From positions 1-5,284 of the forward strand of contig JAPLCL010000265.1 in NCBI GenBank assembly GCA_026392265.1: 5,284 bases of DNA, given 5' to 3'. The notes beneath the pieces are model-generated. The model was not told where the DNA came from and did not search any database. It was given only the letters and a program-made list of their open reading frames with translations. The position numbers were made by a program, and so were the translations under genes. The stretch is from Actinomycetota bacterium. Lineage in GTDB: Bacteria > Actinomycetota > Thermoleophilia > UBA2241. Below, in pieces: positions 1 to 4,591 of this stretch. How positions within the stretch are numbered: the stretch's first letter is position 1; every line of letters begins with the position of its first letter.

Positions 1-1
1 G

Positions 2-478
2 GGTGCTACGGGCGCGCTGCTCCTCGTGTGGGTCGTCGTCTGGCTCTGGGTGCAGCGCCCCATGGGCCGCGCCTTCGTGCCCAAGAAGCTGCATGGCAAG
101 CTCGACGAGCTCGTCGAGGCGGCGAGGGCGTTCGGCGGCGCTAGCCGCCGCACCATCGCCGAGCTGTTCGCCCTGCAGCTGGTCTACTGGATCGCGATGT
201 TCGCCATCCTCATCTGCGTGCTACACGCGCTGGGCTGGCGCGGTTCCATCGTGCCGATCATCACGGGCCAGGCGGTGATGCAGGTGCTCATGCCACTCTC
301 ACCGCTTCCCGGCGGCGCCGGCGTAGCCGAACTCAGCTACCTGGCGCTCATCGGACCCTCCACCCCCGAGAGCATCCACATCTCCAGCCTCGTGCTGTGG
401 CGGTTCTTCACGTGGGTCGTCCCGGTCGGCGTCGGGGCTGTCTCGCTGGGCCTGAGGGGCGCGCGTCGTGCCACGTGA
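2..478 (+). CDS. Lysylphosphatidylglycerol synthase-type (UPF0104/AglD-like) membrane protein, C-terminal part
   Basis: The gene enters from the left edge in frame 2 and ends at TGA 476-478, giving 158 residues with no start in the window. The C-terminus contains PLPGGAGVAE, the loop typical of the LPG_synthase_TM / UPF0104 family (flippase-like integral membrane proteins), where the usual form is PxPGGxGxxE. Hydrophobic stretches are visible: LLLVWVVVWLWV at the left edge, then LVYWIAMFAILICVL, then SLVLWRFFTWVVPVGVGAVSLG near the end, with a charged cytoplasmic-looking loop (PKKLHGKLDELVEAARAF) between the first two. Family members flip or modify membrane lipids or act beside glycolipid enzymes; the specific substrate cannot be read here. 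It is the first visible gene of an operon with the PlsY-like and PimA-like genes, and the next gene starts inside its last codons. Family assignment is fairly secure; function is inferred from neighbours only. Confidence 0.8.
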   Translation, partial: GATGALLLVWVVVWLWVQRPMGRAFVPKKLHGKLDELVEAARAFGGASRRTIAELFALQLVYWIAMFAILICVLHALGWRGSIVPIITGQAVMQVLMPLSPLPGGAGVAELSYLALIGPSTPESIHISSLVLWRFFTWVVPVGVGAVSLGLRGARRAT

Positions 479-1091
479 GCGCCGCGGCTGGGGCGCCGGC
501 CGCACCCTGCTGTGGATGGGCGGCGCCTTCGCCGCCGGCTGCATCCCCAGCGGCCGGCTGCTCACACGGGCGCTTACCGGAAAGGCGCTCGAAGACATCG
601 GCGACGGCAAGCCCGGCTCCTCCAACGTCGCTCGTAACGTCGGGTGGAAGTCCGGCGCCGCGGTACTCGCCCTGGACGCCGGCAAGGCCTACGTACCTGC
701 TACGGCGGCGCGTCTGACCGGTGCCGGGTACGGCGCTGTGGCCGACATCGGCATCAGCGCCATGCTCGGCCACATCGCCGTGGTCAAAGGGCGCGGGGCC
801 GCCTGCGCTCTGGGCGCCATGCTCGCCATGGATCCGGGGACGATGGCGATCGGCGGCGCCGAGCTGCTCGGCGGCGCCAAGCTTCACCGCAATCCGCAGG
901 CCGTGGCGGTCACGGCCGTCTCGCTGCCGCTCATCAGTCTGGCGCTGCACCGGCGGCCGTTCCGCGCGTTGGGGACACTGGTGCTCATCTCGATCCTGTT
1001 GGCCGCGCGCATCAAGGGCTCGCCGGGCGCCGGATGGCCCTCTTCGCCGGCCGTGCTCTGGCGGCGCTTCTGGCTGGACCGGGACGACTGA
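468..1091 (+). CDS. plsY: PlsY-family glycerol-3-phosphate acyltransferase-like membrane protein (divergent)
   Basis: A 207-residue protein, the usual PlsY size. The GTG start at 468 is supported by GAGGGG at 454-459, 8 bases upstream, and it overlaps the preceding stop by 11 bases, suggesting translational coupling. PlsY transfers acyl groups from acyl-phosphate to glycerol-3-phosphate at the membrane. The family layout is recognisable: a first membrane segment ending in CIPSGRLL (25-32), then GDGKPGSSNVAR (45-56) where PlsY normally has SGNxGxTNxxR, a second segment with LALDAGK (67-73), then GH at 101-102 and the glycine-rich KGRGAACALG (107-116), and further hydrophobic segments at about 145-160 and 168-181. 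Three departures stand out: the SGN triplet reads DGK; the FP and GFKGG residues expected between GH and the glycine loop are missing; and the late HRxN motif reads HRRPF (161-165), losing Asn. It may be a paralogue with another acceptor rather than the housekeeping enzyme. Family call is good, activity uncertain. Confidence 0.75.
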   Translation: MPRERRGWGAGRTLLWMGGAFAAGCIPSGRLLTRALTGKALEDIGDGKPGSSNVARNVGWKSGAAVLALDAGKAYVPATAARLTGAGYGAVADIGISAMLGHIAVVKGRGAACALGAMLAMDPGTMAIGGAELLGGAKLHRNPQAVAVTAVSLPLISLALHRRPFRALGTLVLISILLAARIKGSPGAGWPSSPAVLWRRFWLDRDD

Positions 1092-1105
1092 AAGGCGGCG
1101 GCTGT

Positions 1106-2338
1106 ATGCGCGTCGGGCTTGTGACGCCGTATTCGTGGACCGTCCCGGGCGGCGTCAATCACCACATCGAGCATCTGGCCGCCGAGCTCGAGGCGCGCGG
1201 TCACGAGCCGTGGATCATCGCGCCCGTCGGCGTGCTTTCGCCGACCCGGCGCGCTGTGGACAGCCGGCGGCAGCAGGCCGCCGAGCGCTTCATCCCCATG
1301 GGCACCGCCGTCCCTCTGCCGTCCAACGGCTCGCGCTCCTACATCAGCGTCAATCCCCGCGTCGTGCTGCGCATGGACCGTGCCTTGCGGCATGGGCGTT
1401 TCGACGTGCTCCACATCCATGAGCCGGGCACGCCGTGGGTGGGGCTGGCGGCCGTCTTCCTCGCCGCATCTCCGGTCGTGGGGACGTTTCATGCCGCGCT
1501 CGAATCCTCCTTCGGCTACGAAAGGTTGCCATGGCTGGGCCGGCTGGGGATGGAGCGTCTCGACGTGCGCATCGCCGTCTCGGAGGCCGCTCGCGAGTTC
1601 CCGGCGCGCCTGTACCCCGGCGACTATCGCATCATCCCCAACGGGGTGACGGTGGAGGAGTACGCGCCCGCGGTGGGCGCGGACAAGGTCAAGGGCCGCG
1701 TGTTTTTCATCGGGCGCGCCGACAAGCGGAAGGGACTCGGTGTACTGTTGCACGCGTTCGCGCGGCTGCGGAGGCGGCTCCCGCACGCGACGCTGGTCAT
1801 CGCCGGGGCGACGCGCGCGCAGGTGCTGGAGGCGTCGCGGCTCGGCTACGGGCCGCCGCTCGATCTGGAGGGCGTCGAGGCCTTGGGCTGGGTGGTCGAC
1901 GACGAAAAACTGGCTCAACTGGCTCAGGCTGAGGTCGTGTGTGCGCCGTCGCTGGCTGCCGAGAGCTTCGGCATCGTACTGGCCGAGGCCATGGCCGCCG
2001 GCGTGCCGGTGGTGGCCTCCGACCTGCCCGGCTATCGCGCGGTGCTGGGCGGCGGCGAGGCCGGCCGGCTCGTACCTCCAGGCGAGCCGGCTCTCCTCGC
2101 CGACGCGCTGTACGACCTGCTGATTGACGACGACGAGCGGCGACGGCTCACAGCCGCAGGTCTGGCCGTCGCCGAAACGCTGTCGTGGACCCGCGTCACC
2201 GACGAGATCGTCGTCGCCTACGAAGATGCCTTGGCGGTGGGCGACAGGCCCGGCATCCACGGCCTGCCCGGCAGGCCGTGGTTCGGCCGGGCCCTGCTCG
2301 ACTACAGCCTCACGGGCGGCCGCGCCGGCCGCGAGTAG
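1106..2338 (+). CDS. pimA: GT4 glycosyltransferase, PimA-like (phosphatidylinositol mannosyltransferase)
   Basis: A 410-residue GT-B fold glycosyltransferase. The ATG at 1106 follows a purine-rich AAAGGCGG (1091-1098) and lies 14 bases after the plsY-like stop. It resembles mycobacterial PimA along its whole length. The N-terminal donor/acceptor region has VTPYSWTVPGGVNHH (6-20), RGHE (31-34), AVPLPSNGS (68-76) and FDVLHIHEPGTP (99-110). TFHA places the catalytic-type His at 129, and IPNGV is at 177-181. The C-terminal nucleotide-sugar domain has IGRADKRKG (202-210), giving the conserved Arg204 and Lys209, then AESFGIVLAEAMAAG (285-299) with the ribose/phosphate-binding Glu286, and VVASD (302-306). 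PimA transfers mannose from GDP-mannose to phosphatidylinositol on the cytoplasmic face, starting phosphatidylinositol mannoside synthesis. A tail from about 376 (ending LLDYSLTGGRAGRE) has no counterpart I recognise in PimA. Another GT4 acceptor cannot be excluded, but co-occurrence with lipid genes supports a glycolipid role. Confidence 0.85.
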   Translation: MRVGLVTPYSWTVPGGVNHHIEHLAAELEARGHEPWIIAPVGVLSPTRRAVDSRRQQAAERFIPMGTAVPLPSNGSRSYISVNPRVVLRMDRALRHGRFDVLHIHEPGTPWVGLAAVFLAASPVVGTFHAALESSFGYERLPWLGRLGMERLDVRIAVSEAAREFPARLYPGDYRIIPNGVTVEEYAPAVGADKVKGRVFFIGRADKRKGLGVLLHAFARLRRRLPHATLVIAGATRAQVLEASRLGYGPPLDLEGVEALGWVVDDEKLAQLAQAEVVCAPSLAAESFGIVLAEAMAAGVPVVASDLPGYRAVLGGGEAGRLVPPGEPALLADALYDLLIDDDERRRLTAAGLAVAETLSWTRVTDEIVVAYEDALAVGDRPGIHGLPGRPWFGRALLDYSLTGGRAGRE

Positions 2339-2343
2339 CCGTT

Positions 2344-2372
2344 TTGCCGCGCTCTGCGGCGTGTGCTAGACT
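2344..2372 (+). promoter_or_regulatory. Candidate sigma70-type promoter for tRNA-Asp
   Basis: TTGCCG at 2344-2349 and TAGACT at 2367-2372 are separated by exactly 17 bases, and TG at 2364-2365 forms an extended -10. Initiation would fall near 2379, leaving a leader of about 50 bases before the tRNA. The spacer also contains a small inverted repeat, GCCGC/GCGGC (2346-2360), which could be a weak stem at the end of the upstream operon. Position, spacing and target make this a good prediction, but it rests on sequence alone. Confidence 0.5.
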
Positions 2373-2389
2373 GCCGTTTCGCTGTACCG

Positions 2390-2415
2390 CGGCCGGCCCG
2401 CACCTTCGCCGGCCG
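2390..2415 (+). other. Hairpin between the pimA-like gene and tRNA-Asp
   Basis: CGGCCGG (2390-2396) pairs perfectly with CCGGCCG (2409-2415) across a 12-base loop. No T-run follows, so it is not a classic intrinsic terminator. It lies in the predicted tRNA leader and could be a U-less terminator for the upstream operon or a structured precursor element. Confidence 0.35.
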
Positions 2416-2430
2416 TCATCGTCCTTTCGC

Positions 2431-2508
2431 GGGGGCGTAGCTCAGTTGGTTTAGAGCGCCGGCCTGTCACGCCGGAGGTCGCGGGTTCGAGCCCCGTCGC
2501 TCCCGCCA
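2431..2508 (+). tRNA. tRNA-Asp (anticodon GUC), CCA encoded
   Basis: A complete cloverleaf can be folded. The acceptor stem is GGGGGCG (2431-2437) with CGCTCCC (2498-2504), including one G-U pair. The D arm is GCTC/GAGC (2440-2443, 2454-2457) around a 10-base loop. The anticodon stem is CCGGC/GCCGG (2459-2463, 2471-2475) around loop CTGTCAC, with anticodon GTC at 2466-2468. The T arm is GCGGG/CCCGT (2481-2485, 2493-2497) with loop TTCGAGC. The discriminator base is G2505 and the CCA at 2506-2508 is encoded. The anticodon GUC and a G discriminator both fit aspartate. It is a single gene; no second tRNA follows. The 3' end is the kind of site used by integrases, but no duplicate of it was seen elsewhere in the window. 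Confidence 0.97.
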
Positions 2509-2892
2509 CCATCCCTCACTGTGCCCTGTTTCGACGACCGTACGCAGCCGCCTCCGTTGCTGCGGGGTCTGGCGGCATCGTCTTCCGTCAGCTGCAGGGC
2601 CGTGTTCGCCGGCCCGGCATGGTTGCTATGCGAGCGCTTTCCGTTGGCGATACCGTTGGTTGTACCTCCAGTGGTGTTGTTGGAAGTACTCTCAACGGAT
2701 TCGGACGTTCGCGACTATGCGCCCGCCGCCAGGCTGCTTGCGGGCGGCTGCGCCGGTGACCCCGGCGGCTGCGCCGGGGGGATAGTGCGCAAGGGGAAGA
2801 TATGAAACGCCCGCCAGTTCTTGACTTTCCCCGTCGCGCAGGGCCTCCGCGGGCTTGCAGGAACTCCCTTGCACGTGGTGGGTACCAGGACG
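2509..2892. other. Gene-poor region after tRNA-Asp; no convincing gene
   Basis: This stretch of about 380 bases lacks a supported gene on either strand. Around 2640-2710 it is visibly less GC-rich than the flanking genes, with runs such as GGTGTTGTTGGAAGTACT. The longest plus-strand open frame (GTG 2521 to 2805) has no ribosome binding site, Cys/Pro/Ser-rich early codons and no recognisable motif. It holds the GC-hairpin cluster described separately and a distant inverted pair GGGGAA (2793-2798) / TTCCCC (2827-2832). It is best regarded as intergenic or remnant DNA. Confidence 0.5.
2721..2779. repeat. Cluster of GC-rich inverted repeats with a duplicated 14-base core
   Basis: The 14-mer GGCGGCTGCGCCGG occurs at 2743-2756 and again at 2764-2777, a 21-base period. 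The second copy is the core of a perfect 8-bp stem: CCCCGGCG (2760-2767) and CGCCGGGG (2772-2779) with loop GCTG. An additional stem GCCCGC (2721-2726) / GCGGGC (2740-2745) precedes it. No T-run follows on either strand. Lying downstream of the minus-strand lyase gene, it may end its transcript or that of the tRNA, but this is inferred. Confidence 0.5.
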
Positions 2893-2988
2893 CGAAAGAC
2901 GGATGACTTCGGCATAGCAGCCACCGTCGAAGTTGAGCACGCCGTGGTCGCTCCGGCCGTGCTCGTCGCCGTCTCGCCCGGCGAGGCG
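2893..2988 (-). pseudogene. pckA: Fragment of ATP-type phosphoenolpyruvate carboxykinase (pckA), internal segment only
   Basis: Immediately after the lyase stop, and in the same minus-strand frame, 32 codons read as an internal piece of ATP-dependent PEP carboxykinase. They begin RLAG, then DEHG, then HGVLNFDGGCYA, then VIRLS. The family's conserved segment, just after the nucleotide-binding loop, is RxLIGDDEHGW followed by GVFNFEGGCYAKxIxLS. The order and spacing fit closely, but the start is altered (an Arg-Asp-Gly where Asp is expected, and Arg replaces the Trp). There is no start codon, no GxGKTT loop upstream (that DNA encodes the lyase C-terminus), and similarity stops at about 2893. 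It therefore cannot encode an enzyme. It could be the relic of a rearrangement or a chimeric join. Identification relies on a short but very characteristic motif. Confidence 0.6.
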
Positions 2989-4378
2989 TCAGCCCAGCGG
3001 GCCGATCGCGTTCTCCACCGCTTCGAGGATCTCGCCCGAGGCCACGAGGGCGGCCATCGTGTTGTGATCAGGGTACAGCGGGCGGTCGACGTCGAGGTGG
3101 TCGACGTGGCGACGGATGACCTCATGCGCCGTGCGCACGCCCGTGCCGGGCGTGAACTCGCGGAAGTCGAGGGCCTGCGCAGCCCCCATGAGCTCGATGC
3201 CGAGCACGCCGTAGGCGTTCTCGAGGATCTGGCGGTTCTTGAGGGCGGTGTTCATGCCCATCGAGACGAAGTCTTCCTGGTCGGCGGCCGCGGAAATGCT
3301 CATCGTGGAGGCCGGCGCCGCCAGGATGCGCTGCTCGGTGATGAGCATGTCGGCGGCGTACTGGCTGAGCATGAGGCCCGAGTAGAAGCCCGGGTTCGGC
3401 GTGAGGAAGTCCGGGAGGCCCTGGCTGAGCGCCGGGTTCTCGAGGCGGTTCGCCGACGCCGTTGAGCTCGATCTCCACCTGCGACCTGGCCCACTTGAGC
3501 GCGTCGTGAGCGGCGCCGATGACCTGCGGCGACGAGCGCATGGAGTAGGCGTCCTGCACCTTGGTCTTGATCTTGCCGGTGGCCAGGTCGCTGCCCTCGA
3601 TGCACTTCTTGATCGCCGCGGCGCTGCGGATAGCGCCACTGAAGCCGCGCAGCTCGTGGAGTTTCGCGTTGTACGGCTTGAGGTTGGCGAGCAGCGCCTC
3701 GAGGCTCATGGCGCAGGCGATCTCGGCCTGGCGCAGCCAGCGGTCGGCGTCGTAGCAGAGCAGCGCGCTCATGGCGGTGAGCACGTTGGAGCCGTTGATC
3801 GTGGCCAGGCCGTCGCGCGCCTCCAGCCCCGGGACGGGGATGCCGGCGCGCTCCATGGCCACCTTGCCGTGCAGGCGTTCGCCTTCGTAGAACGCCTCTC
3901 CCTCGCCCATGAGCAGGAGGGCGAGCTGGGCCATCGGGGCAAGGTCGCCGGAGGCGCCTACCGACCCTTTCTCGCAGATCACGGGCGTGACGCCCTTGTT
4001 CAGCATCGCGACCAGAGTGAGCGTGATCTCGGGGCGGTTGCCGGAGTTGCCGTGGGCGTGCACGTTGACGCGTCCGGCCATGGCGGCGCGCACGACCTCG
4101 AGCGGCGCCGGCTCGCCGATGCCGGCGGCGTGGTTGTAGACGAGGTAGCGCTGGAACTGAGTGACCTGGTCGTCGTCGAGCACCATCTCCGAGAACTCGC
4201 CGATGCCCGTGTTCGTCCCGTACATGATCTCGCGGGCCTTGATCTTGTCCTCGAGCATGGCGCGACAGACCCGGATGCGCTCTACGGCCGCCGGGTCGAG
4301 CTCGACCTTCTCGCCCTCGCGGGCGATGCGCACGAGCTTCTCGACGGTAAGCGACCCGCCGTCCAGGATGATGGTCAC
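2989..4378 (-). pseudogene. hutH: Histidine/aromatic ammonia-lyase family (HutH-like), broken by a frame-changing internal deletion
   Basis: This is an MIO-type lyase/aminomutase gene. The GTG at 4378 is preferred because GGAGGG (4391-4386) sits 7 bases upstream; the ATG at 4393 lies within that site and lacks its own. With this start the MIO triad Ala142-Ser143-Gly144 (in GSVGASGDLAP), Tyr53 (YGTNTGIG), His83 (YNHAAG) and Asn195 (INGSN) match the numbering of Pseudomonas HutH. YSMRSSPQV follows at 278-286. The first part runs to ELNGVG (304-309), near 3452. The family then has DNP and a loop with the catalytic-type Phe (NFxGxP), but here the sequence jumps in another frame to NRLENPALS (from 3450), then SAAADQEDFVSMGMN and a normal C-terminus ending IGPLG at 2989. 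The pieces total about 463 codons against about 510 in the family, so about 45 are missing. As written no active enzyme would form. Substrate is uncertain (histidine, tyrosine or an aminomutase); no other hut gene is nearby. Confidence 0.85.
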
Positions 4379-4391
4379 GATGTCTCCCTCC
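4379..4391 (-). promoter_or_regulatory. Ribosome binding site that fixes the HutH-like start at GTG 4378
   Basis: Read on the minus strand, GGAGGGAG occupies 4391-4384, leaving 7 bases between GGAGGG and the GTG at 4378-4376. The alternative in-frame ATG (4393-4391) overlaps this site and has only GC-rich, non-purine sequence upstream. The GTG start also gives family-standard numbering for the catalytic residues. Confidence 0.7.
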
Positions 4392-4439
4392 ATGACTGAT
4401 CGGGCGCCGGCCGCGCGCGATAGCGAAGCATCACGCCGT

Positions 4440-4464
4440 GCGCGGCGGCTTTCTGCCGTCGTGT
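4440..4464 (+). other. Hairpin at the left edge of the repeat
   Basis: On the plus strand, 4440-4449 can pair with 4455-4464 around the loop TTTCT, giving a 10-bp stem that includes three G-U pairs. The same structure recurs at 5167-5191 in copy 2. On the minus strand the G-U pairs become mismatches. It lies upstream of the likely mttB promoter, so a role in mttB RNA is doubtful; foldback could instead have helped form the chimeric join. Confidence 0.4.
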
Positions 4465-4483
4465 AACGGCGCTCGCGGTGTCG

Positions 4484-4489
4484 TAGACT
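4484..4489 (+). promoter_or_regulatory. Possible -10 element for the mttB-like gene
   Basis: TAGACT, the same hexamer used in the proposed tRNA-Asp promoter, lies about 100 bases before the mttB start. No good -35 is seen 16-18 bases upstream (GTGTAA at the 17-base position). GGTGTCGTAG (4477-4486), overlapping this element, is mirrored with one mismatch by CAACGACACC (4532-4541), a possible pair of operator half-sites. This is weak evidence. Confidence 0.25.
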
Positions 4490-4577
4490 TCAACTGCCTC
4501 TGTTCAGCATACCGGCCGAGACTGCACGTCACAACGACACCCGCGCGGCCGTCGAGAGGCCCATGAGCGATCAAGCG

Positions 4578-4583
4578 AAAGGA
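4578..4583 (+). promoter_or_regulatory. Ribosome binding site for the mttB-like gene
   Basis: AAAGGA ends 8 bases before the GTG at 4592. It selects this GTG over the upstream ATG at 4563, whose frame stops after 24 codons and does not encode the methyltransferase. Confidence 0.65.
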
Positions 4584-4591
4584 TTCTCTCT

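Larger units (their letters stand above)
4439..4557. repeat. 119-base direct repeat, copy 1 (between the divergent genes)
   Basis: This copy lies between the lyase and mttB starts and is identical at every position to 5166-5284. The base before it differs (G at 4438, C at 5165), so the left edge is sharp; the right edge of copy 2 is the window end. The first bases (TGCGCGGCGGC) also make a plausible continuation of mttB codons (Leu-Arg-Gly-Gly), pointing to a join at a microhomology. Copy 1 appears to be the native location, since it leads into the mttB start with its ribosome binding site. Confidence 0.95.

Noticed and set aside
884..2260. Long minus-strand open frame of 458 residues opposite the PlsY- and PimA-like genes.
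   Set aside because: It is antisense to well-supported genes; its Arg/His/Gln-rich sequence is typical of a frame mirrored from GC-rich coding DNA.
2431..2508. tRNA-Asp as a certain attachment site of a mobile element.
   Set aside because: No second copy of the tRNA 3' end, integrase or transposase was found in the window.
2721..2779. CRISPR-like array from the tandem 14-base units.
   Set aside because: Only two units with a 7-base gap, and the core is a simple GC palindrome; no spacers or cas genes.
2521..2805. Plus-strand open frame of 94 residues after the tRNA, with one hydrophobic stretch.
   Set aside because: No ribosome binding site, no family resemblance and atypical composition; likely chance in GC-rich DNA.
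2802..2906. Small plus-strand frame of 34 codons (ATG at 2802) preceded by AAGGGGAAG.
   Set aside because: The ribosome-binding-like sequence is too close to the ATG, the peptide is Arg/Pro-rich with no recognisable feature, and its end overlaps the minus-strand pckA fragment.
4391..4393. ATG at 4393 as the start of the lyase.
   Set aside because: It lies within the ribosome binding site of the GTG at 4378 and lacks its own; the GTG start also gives standard family numbering.
3401..4399. Plus-strand open frame of 332 residues opposite the lyase gene.
   Set aside because: It is a mirror of the highly conserved lyase codons, with low-complexity Val/Glu/Ala/His-rich content and no motif.
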